DNA of 64,000 bases from Gibbula magus. Its lineage: Eukaryota; Mollusca; Gastropoda; Trochida; Trochidae. A program made the position numbers and the translations under genes. The DNA is taken from positions 58,220,459 through 58,284,458 of the forward strand of contig OW388302.1 in assembly GCA_936450465.1 (NCBI GenBank), in the 5' to 3' direction. Below, one piece after another: positions 21,927-34,539 of the stretch. The notes below the pieces were generated by a model. The model worked only from the letters and a program-made list of their open reading frames with translations. It had not been told where the DNA came from and did not search any database. Each line of letters opens with the position of its first letter. Within the stretch, counting starts at the first letter, position 1.

Positions 21927-22235
21927 ATTCACACGAGAAATTGATTGATTACGACTCCATTGTTTTACTTGTTATCAAGGACACACAATGAACTCGTTAA
22001 CCCTCAGAGACCTCATTGTCCTGGAGTGACACCCAATTGAAGACCTCGAGGCAATTCACGAACATGATTGAAAGACAATGACTGATTTTGGTGTCAATAC
22101 ATTGACGTGTTAAGATGTTGAGCATTACAACATGCTATTGTTTTTGTTCATACATAAATATGCAATCTTCCAAATGTTAACCATACTTGAAAAGACCGAT
22201 ATAAGGGTCGAAATGAGCTCATCGTATTGTATTAA
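21927..22235 (+). mobile_element. Penelope-like 3' UTR with hammerhead-like motif
   Basis: Non-coding sequence after the element's stop. At 22194-22221 it has GACC, an 8-base loop, GGTC, then GAAA and the palindrome TGAGCTCA. This is the order of stem II, the conserved GAAA and stem III of a type I hammerhead ribozyme, which Penelope-like elements are known to carry. The CUGAUGA core before stem II is altered (CTTGAAAA). The block GGTCGAAATGAGCTCATCG recurs on the minus strand at about 29910-29930. Confidence 0.35.
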
Positions 22236-22315
22236 AGAAGATTGATCCAGTCAAAACCATCTGATGTTTACTCTTTTCTATATATAACCTTACTTCACGT
22301 GAGAAGCAACTCATC

Positions 22316-22320
<5 letters not shown>

Positions 22321-22389
<69 letters not shown>
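22321..22389. repeat. (TA)n microsatellite
   Basis: About 34 TA units with one G interruption. Open frames across it are products of the repeat. Confidence 0.95.
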
Positions 22390-22395
<6 letters not shown>

Positions 22396-22578
22396 TGTAA
22401 AGGTATATGTGAAGTAAATAACAATCCAAAACTGTAGACAAGTTTCATAACATATATCATTGATATTCATAATAGCTTTCTCTGCCCAATTCTTTATACA
22501 ATGAAATGGATTTTAAAAATTGTGGTTAAACCAAAGTGTGGTTGCGATATAAATTAAGCATTATATTTTTTGGGTCAC

Positions 22579-22708
22579 AATATAGAACATCATACTTGTG
22601 CATTTGGATCGTTTGTATTGAACGAGAAGATGTCATGGAAGCGGAGGAACAACGAGTTCGAAGATACAATACAAACGATCCAAATGCACAAGTATGATGT
22701 TCTATATT
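22579..22708. repeat. Perfect 42-bp inverted repeat
   Basis: Arms 22579-22620 and 22667-22708 are exact reverse complements, with a 46-base loop. The loop and right arm contain a short open frame from the ATG at 22635 (MEAEEQRVRRYNTNDPNAQ, then V and stop). The perfect arms suggest a recent origin. Confidence 0.85.
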
Positions 22709-24836
22709 TATTATATACCCCTTTTTATTAGCAAATTGGTAAACAAATAAAGTTGCATAACTTTACTTGGACGACGTGCTGCGTATTGATACACGGACGG
22801 TTGCTTGACTAGCACGACTCACGATTTGATAGCTTAATAATATCTTTATTTTATCATTTGTCAGCCCAAAAGAGCTGTAAGTGAAATTTTCTTCAGTGTG
22901 GTAACATAATTAAACCATTAAATGTGCTTTATTATCATTTAATTACAAAGAACTGAAAATAAGAAACAACATTCAGGCTTCCGTGCGTCGTGCTTCTTTC
23001 GAATGACGTAACTATGGTTATGACGTCACAAAAGTAAACGGTTGTGACGTCACAGTGACGCAGCATCGCTAGCGAATCTTTCGGCAATGCTTTCGATTCC
23101 CCTTCTACTTTGCGCTTTTCTGCCTTGTTAATGATAATTTGAGCAACATTGTCCCTGCTTGTGCTGTTAATATTAGGCCAAATCCATGCTGATACTTTAA
23201 TCAACTGAACAAATACTAGCAGTATTATTAAAACATAAATTCCGGAGATTTAATTGGGTAAACATTGAAAAGTACGGAAAATTCCGAGAAGTGCCGAAGT
23301 TTAGAGAAAGTAGAACCGTCAGCCGTGCAATACGGAATTCACCGTGCAATACGGAAATCGACCACGGGAACCATATTGCACCCCTGTATTACTATCTTAA
23401 GTTTACATGGGTATATAAAAAAATATGTAACTTGCATAATTTCTCTTACATGTTTGAGAAATGAGTGTCTCCAACCCTCCATCAATTCCCATTTATTGGC
23501 AATCAGGGATAATGCTGGTCACCTGTTAGAATAAAAGCTATGAAATGTTATAACTGCTTTGGGTTTTTTTTTACCACTTTTGAATTATTTAACCTTTATC
23601 TGTGTTGGAGGAAAAGGTGTTTGTACTTCCATTGTAATACTCTCCATTCTTCTATGTGATATCATGATTTTAATTTGTAATGTTGAAATTGTACTTGCAA
23701 TATTTTCCAACAATTCATAAAATGTAGGTACTTAACATTTCAAGTTTAGTTGGCAATAACATACATACACAAAAATGTTGATCACTCAACAGAATGATTA
23801 TATTGAGGTGTGAGCACATGTCTTACGCTCTGCTCCACATCTGTCAGGGCAGAGGGACAGGGACACCCTCCTGTCTTCTTCATCTCCATCATCCTACCCA
23901 TCTACTGAAATTTGAATTAAAACAAATTCATTATGAATGACTTTCATGAAACTTAGCCATTATGAATTGTAAAATTAATAGTGGTAGGCCCTATCTTATG
24001 AGTCAGTGATGAAAAGATTGGTATATTTGTCATAATTTGATTAGATCTATTTATTGTGAGTTATTGTGTGTTTAACAATTAATAATTACACTAATTAGCT
24101 GTTAAAATTGAAATTAATGTATCATACTAATCATGAGTGATGTAATTTTACAGCAAGTGTTGAATTAATTATATCACAATTTTATCATAATATCTCTCAT
24201 AACAACCTGATGAGAAATTCAAGATATAAAGAATGATGTAAAAGATCAATGTCAACCATTTTTACCTGAGGTCAGTCCATTTTTTCCTTATTTCCTCAGA
24301 GTCACGCCGGGTGGAAGAGTTGGCACTGAGTCTGAATGAATGAACAACAATGATAATTATCAGAATTATTTCTAGAAAATCTACCTGCAATCAGGTCATA
24401 CCTTGTAAAAATCTGATTTTTCAGTGGTAGTAATGTAGAATAGGCAATGCAATTACTTAGTAACATATTCAGGCTACCGTTTCTGATGATCTTGTTAAAC
24501 AATTAGATCTACAAATCAAAATTCACATTCATTTACTTGCTGGCAATTTCTTGCCAAATCTTCTTCCCAGCTGTAGTCACGGAAGCAGTAAGTTTACCGA
24601 AAAGGTAGTGATGGTTCCCGCAGACTTCGCTGGTAATAATATCCAGCTCAAGGTTAGAAAAATTAGTTCTTATAACTTAGTAGCTTCAAGCACGCAAGAG
24701 TTCTTACTACGAAAGTCAAAGATATCGTAAAATCTGGCTTAGCTAAGATAGTCATAAGAGAGTTTTGTTAAACGGTTTTAGACAACTATTGTTAAATGTA
24801 TCGTAGGAGATAAAATATCGTAGCAGTAAAAGACTT
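22709..24836. other. No supported gene; paired CRE-like sites
   Basis: Two TGACGTCA octamers lie at 23021-23028 and 23045-23052. GTGCAATACGGAA occurs twice near 23325-23360. No domain was recognised in the short frames at 22935-23204 and 23265-23534. Confidence 0.45.
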
Positions 24837-26300
24837 TCATGAAACGGGGGCCTTGTCATTTGTCAATCTTAAAAATGCGTCTATAATGTAAACACTCTCA
24901 CTCGCGTCAGAAAACATGTGTTCTTGACATACTGTGGCTTGACCAAAGTCTGAGGGTTTGTAGCATCTTGGCAATTTGATACTTCCCAGGTAGTGCAGTC
25001 CATCTAGCCATTGTTTCCATATCTTCAAATCATTTTCTGATATCTCTAGATTCCAATCCAGTTGTTGTCGACATAAGTCTTGCTGCAAGATCTTTGCTAC
25101 CAGTACATATGACGCTGCATATCCAATCGGGTCGACTACTGAGCTGATGACTGAAATATTACCTCTCCTGGTGTTGAGCTGTGATTTGAGATGAATCTGG
25201 AAACTTAAACAGTCCTCTTCAACTTTCCAAAATACTCCTAATGCTCTTTCTGATGGCAGCAGATCATTGTCCAAATATAGACCTCTTATGCTCTTTGCTC
25301 TGTCAGCGACATCAATGCTCTTCATGACTTCATGGCCATGGCCTTCATTACTTGTCCACTTGGTTACCTTGAATCCGCCTTTCTGACACAGAGCGCTAAC
25401 TTTCTGTATTAGTGTGATAACTTCCTCGTCAGTGTTCTCAGATTTCAGCAGGTCATCGACATAAAATGATCTCTTAACTACATCATCGTCTTCTGATCAA
25501 AGGTGTCTTGGTTGTCTTCTGCAGTCTGTTGTAGCGCTACTGTAGAGCATGTGGGTGATGATACCGCTCCAAACAAATGACTGCACATGTGATACACATG
25601 CGGGACTTCTGTACATCACCGTCTGGGCACCAGTAGAATCTCAACATGTCTCTGTCCTCTTTTGGTACTTGAACCTGATAGAACATAGATTCTATGTCTC
25701 CCATGATTGCCTAAGGATTCCCTCTGAAGCGGAGGGTCCGGTCCCTGAAGGAGTAAGTCATTGAGTGATATACTTAGGTACATGGCAGTACAGTAAAAAA
25801 CAACTCTAATTTGATCTTGTTTCCTAGGGTGGTAGATTCCATGATGGGGTATGAACCACACACTTCCGTCACGTCTTGCTACTTCATGTTCTGAGACTTG
25901 TTCTGCGTAACATTTTTCAAGAATTGTTTCCATTAATTTTTTATAGTCTCTGTGAAAACTTTCATTTCCTTCCATCTTTCTCTTCAGACTTCTCAATCTT
26001 TGTAAAGCTTGGATATGATTGTCTGGCAAATGTATGTCTTCATTCGTGAGTGGGAGTGGAATCAGGTAGTGTCCATCTTCAAGTTTGATCTTGTTCTTGA
26101 TTACGTCCATGAACTTCTTATCATCACGAGACGCTTCTTTCTTGTCATTGATTTCATGCTCCGAAAAGTCTTGATTAATCGCATTTCTAACTAGTCTGTC
26201 CAGCTTCTTCAACTCTTCAATCTCTTCTATTGTCTACACTGTAGGTGTGCATGGTGTAAAGTTTACTCATAGTCTCAAGCGTTATCTTAATTTTCTTGCC
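24837..26300 (-). mobile_element. BEL/Pao reverse transcriptase and A17-type region
   Basis: From right to left on the minus strand: the N-terminal RT region with GHYLIPLP, RLRSLKRK, YAEQV, VWFIPHHGIYHP and LLLQGPD; a broken middle with VPKEDRDMLRFYW; HLFGAVSSPTCSTVAL in another frame; the catalytic FYVDDLL at about 25447-25470; and the downstream block LGVFWKVEEDCL, SSVVDPIGYAAS and MFSDASES, which is the Pao-type A17 region. At least three frameshifts or stops interrupt it. The integrase expected further left is missing. Confidence 0.9.
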
Positions 26301-26425
26301 CTCGCAATTCTTCTTTCAAATCCTGCGACATAAATGACACGCTGCTACCTGGATCCATGAAAGCATACGTTAGTATGGTCTTACTGCTGTTCTTAATCCT
26401 TATCTGTACAGGAACTATAGCCATT
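26301..26425 (-). mobile_element. BEL/Pao retropepsin remnant
   Basis: The minus strand reads VPVQIRIKNSSKTILTYAF, then MDPGSSVSFMSQDL. The D-P-G-S-S motif is the active-site Asp loop of the retroviral-type aspartic protease of BEL/Pao elements. A stop follows at about 26290. It lies between the zinc-knuckle region and the RT, as expected. Confidence 0.75.
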
Positions 26426-26480
26426 GTGCATTCTCCTTGACCAGCCCCACAGTCTTCGGAATACCTCCTCTCCTCTCCTG

Positions 26481-26903
26481 CTAATCACATCTTCTCTGTG
26501 TTGTCTGATGAATGTGCAAAACAGTCTGGTGTCCAAGTCCAGATTTGGTTCCAACTGCTTTCTTCTCACACTCTTTGCTGATATGTCCTTGATGCAGACA
26601 CCTGAAACACAAGCCCTTACTTCTAAGGAATGTCAACTTGTTCTCATGAGATAACTGGGACCACCTGTAACAGTCTTCTAGACCATGATTATCTCCCTTG
26701 CAATAGATACATGGTCTCTGTAATGACTTAACCTTAATGTTGTCTGGATCCACTGTTTTCCTATCCTCTGTTTCCAATCTCACCCTATCTTGGTTCATGT
26801 TTCTTGCAAAAGTTCTTGTCTTGCTTCTGATGGGTTTTGGTTCAGTCAGTGCTCTTTTCTCAAATATTTGATCATTCGCCTTTTTCCGCTTCTTTTCGAA
26901 CAA
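26481..26903 (-). mobile_element. BEL/Pao gag zinc-knuckle region
   Basis: Basic sequence followed by two Cys/His knuckles: CIYCKGDNHGLEDC (CX2CX4HX5C-like) and CFRCLHQGHISKEC (CX2CX4HX4C). These bind the element's RNA. It lies between the gag coiled coil and the protease. Confidence 0.85.
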
Positions 26904-27186
26904 AGTCTACAATGTCATGAAAATAAATCCTATGCCTTGAAACCTGTTAGACTGCACAATATGTCTCCACTTGTCGTGGTATTGATATCTTCCTCTTCAT
27001 GTTGTTCGGATATTCAAGAATCCTCATAGCATCAATTGTCTCTATTGCGTTCTGACACTCTGTAAGGAAGATAGCGTAGTCGTCCAAAGCCTTTGCGTTG
27101 TCAATTCTTATTTTTGGCCATTCCAAAGCCCTCTTGACAAAAGCGTTTGCAACAATGCCCGAGTCACCATAGCGCTCTTCAAACTC

Positions 27187-28115
27187 TTAAAGGTTTGCTT
27201 GATATGCTCTTCCTCCTTCAAGATAACTGAATCCAGAAACTATCTTATTGGCTTCTGCTGAGGTATACTGATCTAAATAGTTCACTACTTCATCTGCATT
27301 GTCACTGTCAGATACAACCATGCTGTTGAACTGCCATATGAACCGCTTGTAATCCATGGCTACTCCACTGAATGTCTTCAATTCTGCCGACGGTTTCTTT
27401 AGATGTCGCACTACAGAAACATAATCCTCGAGCATTGGTCTCTCCCTCTGAGTTTCATACTTAGTTGGAGTGTATGGCGCAGTGTATGAATCAAATCTTG
27501 GTTCTGTATTCCTTTGATCAATGACTTCAGGGGTCTCTTTCTTGGAGAATATCTGACTACCTAATCTCTCATAATCATCTATGACTTTTGATTTGGCTTC
27601 AGTAATTGCTAGCTCTGTTTGTATCTCTAATTCTAGCTCCTGAATCTTCAACCTTAGCTTACTCATTTCAAGTTTCTCCTTTTCTTTCAGTGCTGATGCT
27701 TTTACTAGTAATTCCGCCTTCCTTTGGTCTTCCTCCAGCTTAGCCATAGAACTATTACTTCCCTGACTACTGTGTGAATGCTGTGACCCTGCCTTCTGAG
27801 ATATGCTATCATTAGGTGCTACTGTGTGGTCTCGTGTGAAACTCATACTGCTTTCAGTTCTCCAGGTCAAGTAGAGATTCATACTCTTCTCTCAGCGCAT
27901 AGTGCTTCTCTAATAAAGTCAGGAATTGTAAATGTTCATCTCTAACTCTCTTAATGTCTATGGTTTCCTCCAAAAGAGATAGAATAGAGTCCTACTTAGC
28001 CTTCAGTTGCCTAAAGGAAAGTTTCAACAATTTCTCCCTCTGTTCCTGTTCCAAGAGGCCCTTATCTGTCAATCTTCTCTGCCTTGTACTTAAGAGAACT
28101 TATCACCGAAATTTG
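27187..28115 (-). mobile_element. BEL/Pao gag N-terminal region
   Basis: The start (about 28115-27860) reads through one in-frame stop after QLKAK and shows a Lys/Glu-rich helix with LLEQEQREKLLKL and LLEKHYALREEYESLLDLE. After a frameshift near 27860 a 231-codon frame follows with a coiled coil (KEKEKLEMSKLRLKIQELEL) and a gag segment with ELKTFSGVAMDYKRFIWQF. Order and content fit the gag of BEL/Pao elements (DUF1759-like). No LTR pair could be recognised by eye. Confidence 0.8.
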
Positions 28116-30640
28116 GTCCATTTCAATAGTTATATCTTCAATACAGGTCAAAACTGTTAATGAATGGGATGTCACGATCTCATATGTATAATTCCAATTT
28201 CTGTTTCTATTGTTCAGATTCACTTGTCATATAAGTTCACGTTTCTCATGCATGTATTGTAGAGTATTACAGTTGTAATTGGTGTTATTTCCCTGACGAC
28301 ATTGTCTTATTGAAGATGTAATTGAAGACGATTAACTGCAAAGTTAATAGAAAACTAAATCATTACAGCATTAAATCAATACAAATCTTACTCTTACTAC
28401 ACATTCTCATTCAAAATTTAAACAAACTTTATCTCAAGAAAAAACTCCAAATTAATTACAAATATCATCAAACTTCACTATATATATTCTTACATTTCAG
28501 AGAACCTTAAATTACATAAAATAAAACATTTTAAAATAAGTTTATGGAATACTATTACCTAGTGTAAATAAAAAAAATACCTCGCGAAATTAGCTTACTC
28601 TCTCTCTGTAATTTACTTCCAAAATATTAATGATTACTTATATGAAATATGATATATCAGTTACAAATTACAACATAAATATTACATACCATTTTTGTTA
28701 GACCATAAATTAATGTTTTTATTTCTCATTCCCAGCTTTCATTCTCTCTCAAGTGACATCCATTTCTCAAAAAGCACATGTTCCAACTCTCTCAGCAAAA
28801 GGTAAGATTTCACTCCCTAAGGTTCTGAAGATGGGATTATCTCCCTTAGGATGCATACTGAACTGAAGTACTCATAACATATTTTATAGTAATGTTGAAT
28901 GCTCACTACAGAGTAGAAAACCACACACACGGTATATAACAGCTTAACCTTATTTAGTTTTGTACATAGTAATGAATACATTAGGAACATGATACATTTT
29001 GTGAATGCGGGAGGCTGTTTTAGTGGACTGTGGCATACATAAATAATCAAAAACTTGTTTTGCTCATCGACCCTATCGACAATTTTGATGCGATTGAGAT
29101 GTTTGACATGAAAATGGACAAAAATATATACAATTTTATAATAAAAATCACTGGTATGGATAACTTGACTTATGCAGAAAACAACACATGCCTAGGAAAT
29201 GGTTTGAGGTTGTTTTCTAGAGTGGTACGTTGTGTTTTGCTTTCGTAGCTTGTGTACTGTTTGCACCATAAATTACTGCTTCGCTGTACCGTTTGTAGTT
29301 TCGGCTGATGTACCCCTTGTATATTTACAGAAGTAATCAACATAACATTTCTGACACACAAAAGCAATTCTTTACGTAAAACATATTGCTTCCACATCAC
29401 TTACATGTGATCTTCAATATAAATGTACCATGTACGTTATCATGAGGCTGAGCAGTGTCTGACATATTTTTTTTAAAAACAAAAACAAAAACACACTGAT
29501 GACACATTGATTGCCAGGTTTGCACTACGAAAGAATATGGTTGCAAAATCTGTCCATGACATAATAATACCAGAGAACATCAGCTAAAAACAGCAAAAAT
29601 ACGATATTCCAGATCGCAAACTGGTCAGATGACAACAGATATGTTTTGTAATTTTCAATATTCTTTTAACTATTCTGTCACGCAGAGGGGGCATCTGTAT
29701 CCACTGGGTCACAGCCATCATGTGAGTCTGTAGCAGTATTTCAATTGTTTAATTGTCACCTATATTATGAACTTAATTGGATCTAATTAGCCATCATGTG
29801 TTAATTCAGATTTGTTTAAATGTTCACTCAGTGCGTTCTCTGTCTTGGCGAAATTCACGTATATAAGTAAGGTCATATCTAGAAAAGAGTAGACAGCATA
29901 TATTTAATACGATGAGCTCATTTCGACCAGTGTATTGGTTTTTTCATTATCCAGCAAAATTCACTAGCAGAGAACAGGAATATCTCACACTGCATCACTA
30001 CTTTTTATCCAATGAAAACACATCTTTCATCGGGTTCGTCGATCGATGGACTTCAAAGATCATCTAAGCATTTGAATGTAAAGGGTTTTGCGAACTAGCA
30101 TATGTCATTCGAATATGTCTGATGTTAATAATACGAATAAACTAGTTTTGGTTTTCGACTCTGATTTGGTCTTCTTTATGGATCAGCCTTTTTATGATCA
30201 ATTGTTTTTACAACATTAAATAGAACATTTCGAGGAAAACACATTAAACGAGAATTGTTTAATATTACCTTTCTGTTAAAAAAACAGCATTATGATGTGC
30301 CATTGGGAAATGTCGCTGATTGCAGAACTAGATTCAAATGCAAGACACTCCCTTTCAAGCCGAGAAATTTCTCAAATAAGTGGTTACAAAGCGATTAGGT
30401 TATATCTGATAGGAGTTACTTCTTTGTTAAGAGAATGGGGAATAGCCTTATCAAGTTTCTTATTAACATTTCTGAGCTGGTTTTAATGTATTCCTTTATA
30501 CAATGTATCAAAACTGTAGATTCAAAAAGCTAGTTTTCAGGTGATATATATCTTTATAAATTCAGAAAAAATATACGTTTAAGAAAGTGATTAATGAAAT
30601 TTATATTTGCTTTCACATAGTGTTTAAGTAAAACGATTTT
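28116..30640. other. No supported gene
   Basis: Mostly AT-rich. Contains a short Penelope tail fragment (see 29905-29945). Open frames such as 29030-29248, 29170-29400 and 30292-30486 have no recognisable content. Confidence 0.45.
29905..29945 (-). mobile_element. Penelope-like 3' tail fragment
   Basis: GATGAGCTCATTTCGACC matches, in opposite orientation, the hammerhead-like end of the Penelope-like element at 22206-22224. No coding part is attached. Confidence 0.4.
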
Positions 30641-30839
30641 TTGTCAATCAGAATATTGTCATTAGCTGAAAGGTATCCGGTTTGGATAGCATTTACAGCT
30701 GTTTACTATTCAATGTGTCCCATGGATTGAAAACATCTTTCCAGAAAATATTTCTAATATTTGGCATAAAAGCTTATCTGAGATAATATGATCCCATTTC
30801 AATAGATGATAAAACAGTATATGGTTTAAAATGTTTGAA

Positions 30840-31240
30840 CGATTTTTCAACTTTCAAGTATTCTTAGTGTGCAACCTTCGGATCCAGGATATTTTCTTGG
30901 ACAATAAAGTTTTAGTATCAGTTTAGTTTTAGTTTTATAGTTTCTGCCATATTATGTTGAAAGTGTATACCAAGAAGTGTAAATAGACGTAGTGTATAAT
31001 CACAGTATTTTGTGGAAGAGTAATGCTTTGATCCAATCCATATTGTTTTTGTTTTTCCGATGTTAATTTTGAGACCAGCGAAAGATGCATATTTATTTAA
31101 GGTATCTGTAGTCGCCTTGAAACAATTTCGTGATCCATCAAGAATTATTGTTGTAACATCATTTCAATACCTTTGATATTTTCATTTATTCGTAACATAG
31201 GCGCAATAAACATAGAGGGTTACCTCGTCTGTATCCCCTT
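30840..31240 (-). mobile_element. LINE reverse transcriptase fragment
   Basis: The minus strand reads VTTIILDGSRNCFKATTDTL, then NKYASFAGLKINIGKTKTIW and IGSKHYSS. This is the block just after the catalytic Asp pair of L1-like or CR1-like RTs (the pattern is DDTTIILDGS, then GLKINxxKTxxxWIGS). The preceding YADD is eroded (ND remains). LFTLLGIHFQ follows, then stops. Related to 2220-3225. Confidence 0.75.
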
Positions 31241-31359
31241 GTAATTTAAAAAACATTCTGACGCGAAAACTGTTTATTAAAACACTTGAGGTTATATCTG
31301 AGGGGAAGGTTTTAATGCAAGTTTACTTAATCAACGCTATTAATGACTGATTATTCCTT

Positions 31360-31530
31360 TGGTACTCTGACAAAGCTCTTCACACATATTTGGACCATAG
31401 GACTGAAGTATTCTCTGGCCCCATGTCTGAGAGATGCTTCCTGGTAGAAGTATGAAGAGGAGGAACAAAGTGTAAAATATGGTCTAAGCACTGGTGTTGT
31501 TCACCAGGATGGAGCCGCACATTTCAAACA
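31360..31530 (-). pseudogene. PAN-exon fragment
   Basis: This closely matches the signal-peptide half of gene 2 exon 1 (17270-17440), including TCTCTGGCCCCATGTCTGA and the region CACTGGTG to GGTTCACCAGGATG. The start ATG is changed and the Cys-rich half beyond the first Cys pair is absent. No ankyrin exon accompanies it. It shows that the family spread beyond the main cluster. Confidence 0.75.
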
Positions 31531-33229
31531 AGTTTTGCATTATGTCTGGGAACAAAAAATGCTTAATCTTTAGCCTGCTGGATTGTTTTCAGGTTTTTAC
31601 AGAGTGCGTCAGATTTATAAAATTGTAACAATTACATAACATGGGTATCCTTCATTCAAAGTTTTTCCCGCCTTAGTAATTAACATAATATTAAAATAAT
31701 TAAATTAAATATCTGAGTCACATTTTTTCAAATATCAATTTTTTTTTTCACTTGTCTATGGAAAAAATTGTACTACATTTTCAAACTCGAATTATTTTGT
31801 CAATAATTTTTTATGCAGCCCAATGTTTACACCATTTTGTTCAGAATTAGATTTTATACCAGAAAAGAATTATTTTGATGACATGCGTTTTCTTTCATAA
31901 ACGATCTCCGTTGTATTTATGAAATTTCGACTTAATTTGTGACAATGGATATTCTTTAATGAACAATGCATTTACATCCTTGTAAAATATTTGTAAAATA
32001 ATGCATCAATCGTAATAACATTTACACAAAGGGTCAAAATGTCTATTCACTTTTCTGTGTTCCGAATATAAGCATATGGCATTACAGTTTTTATATATTC
32101 CAACGTCAATCATTCATCGATATCCCGAAACATGACAGTCAACAAACACTCGGCGCTCGCCATTGTTATGCATTTCCTTCGCTGATTTGAGATTTGTTCC
32201 ATCAAATCAACAAATCTAAAAATCTAAATCTCTTTGTAAATATTCCATTTAAAACCAAAGTTAGAACACATTTTTCCAAATGTCTGTTGAATATTTAATG
32301 TAAACATGGTCTTGAAAAGTGAAAAAAAAACAATCAAAATTTCGGTCGAGTAGCGTTGTCATATTTGTCAACAATGTCATGTGACGAGCTCGGCTGTACA
32401 AACGGATCATGTGACCAATAATTTTCGTTTGTCATTGTCACTGTGAATTTGCCGAATCAAACATAAGTTGTTTACATTTATTGTTTGAACTTTATTTCTC
32501 TGTCATTCTTGTTATTTCCATGGATGTATTAACAATATGTGCATTCATTTAATTTATATCAGACCAAAATATTGTGTGACGAAGATGAGACGACAAAGTG
32601 GCATCCATTTGCAACGAATTAGAACTGACATTCTATCTATGATTTCGTTTGAAAACGGGTATCATTTCTATCAAATTCCAAATGAAAACTTTAAAATAAT
32701 GAACATGAATCATTTGGCAATTGTATTCATACAATTATTTCACATAAACTTGTTAATTCGTAATTTATTTTTCAACGAGATAGGGTTACTGCTTCTGTTC
32801 CACGGCTGAATTTCCACTTGTGAAATCACAGATCGGCAAGTCGGTTCATGTCATGTCAAACACATTTCATACTTCGAATGTAACCTCATACACGATCATC
32901 ATGCATAATTTGTTAAAATGGAAGGATATGACAATTATTTTCCATATATGTATAAATTATAACCTAAATGCAAATTTACTCACAATGATTTTAATCGTAA
33001 AAACAATGTTACATCCGGGAACCTAGGTTGATTTAAGCAAATTTATCGGGTCAAGGACACTGACTCTGCGAACTGATGATATAATTGTTACAACCTCATT
33101 TTTTTTGATCGATGTTTATAAAAGAACATAGTTTTCGGTGTCAATTTGTTTTATTTTAATAATTTATAACACTCTATGGACGAACACAGCAGCTGTAAAA
33201 AACTAAGGTAACATCAAAATACCCCGCGA
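31531..33229. other. No supported gene
   Basis: AT-rich. Frames at 32537-32809 and 32820-33026 lack any domain or splice support. Confidence 0.5.
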
Positions 33230-33474
33230 AATTTGACAAAAACTGTCGATATTTGTCTATAAAGGGCTAGAGCGTCTCTATGAACTAACTATGATAGACT
33301 TAGTGCTTTATAGAGCGAGGATCGGGCTGTTTACCCATCCGAGGGGTACCCGACAGGTCGGACATTGTGATAGCTACACACCGTAGACAACGAGCTCTGA
33401 TGAACCCTACAGACTTACTCTCTGTGCTGTGCTATTCTCCGTGCATCTAATCTTGTCCTTCTCCCCTGTGCGGT

Positions 33475-34539
33475 TTGTGGAGATTAGGGCTGATACTGCG
33501 TACCTTGATTTTGATCTCCTGGCTGATGAAAATGTGTGTTTACATCTGTGCGTCAATAATGACGTCAGAGAATAGCTCACGATTGACCAGGACACTGTGT
33601 TATAAAGATCTTTTAACATTAACTCTTTCTGTAAAGAAGCTTGTTCCTTCGTTATTACATCTCTCCGGAGATATCGAACTCAACCCGGGTCCTGACGGTA
33701 TGGATGATTTGAAAAGGGTAATTTTGAATCAAATACAGGCAACGGAGAGTAGACTGTCTAAGGATATCATATCGATCAAAGATGACATTAGGGAGATGAA
33801 ATCAGACATACAGGTGTTGCGAAAAGATATAAACATAAGTATAAGAGAACATATATATATTGAGGCTATTGATGACAGGACAGTGTGTATAGAGTCATAT
33901 CTACAAGAATTAGACGCTAAATTCGAGGACCAGTAACAGCGTAGCAGACGAAATAATCTCGTACTCTATAATGTTGCTGAAAATAGTGAACGTGAGACCT
34001 ACACTGAGAGCAAAAATGTTCTTAACAAGGCCAGGGCAGTGAAAGAACTTCCACCGTTAGCTCCGAGGGATATAGAGAGGGCACACAGAATGTCTAGTAA
34101 ACGGAATGACAGGCCTCGACCCATTATAGTTCTCATGTGTCATATGGAGTGGCATTCGGTTAAAATGAGGAGTGTTTTGAAAGACCAGGGGGTTGGGATT
34201 GCTAATGACCTCACAACTTACCAACGGCAGGAACTACAACGACAACGTAGTGAACACCCCGACACTTACTTTTACTTCAAGGGTAACAAGCTAATGCAGG
34301 CCCTAAGAGAATCCCGTGGCCGCTGTCCCCCTCGCTATAGAAGAGGCACCTTACAGCAGGGTAGACCTGGTAGACGAGGTTCCCGCCGTGGCCTCAGGTC
34401 GGCGTCGCGCCCCCTCGAAGGGGTCATTACAAGTAGGGGTGGGGCCAAGGCCAGAGTTTTCAGCCTAGTCAAGTTACGAACGATAGGACACAAACAGACG
34501 CAAACAATGCAAGTGAAGGGGAGACAGCAGATTGTGTGA
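33475..34539 (+). mobile_element. LINE ORF1 with N-terminal 2A peptide
   Basis: One frame runs through with a single stop at 33934-33936. The first 60-odd codons are hydrophobic and end in GDIELNPGP at 33667-33693, the 2A ribosome-skipping signature (D-x-E-x-N-P-G then P). Next comes a coiled coil (about 33700-33930: IQATESRLSKDIISIKDDIR). After the stop an RRM-like part follows with RRNNLVLYNVAE, IERAHRM and RPIIVLM, as in L1 ORF1 (Transposase_22 type), and an Arg/Gly-rich tail. 2A at the start of LINE ORF1 is known from CR1-like and other elements of marine invertebrates. The upstream start codon is unclear: the frame opens at a TTG at 33475 and the true start may lie in another frame in the 5' region from about 33230. 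Confidence 0.85.

Noticed and set aside
22219..22470. Open frame of alternating Ile and Tyr
   Set aside because: It is a translation of the (TA)n microsatellite.
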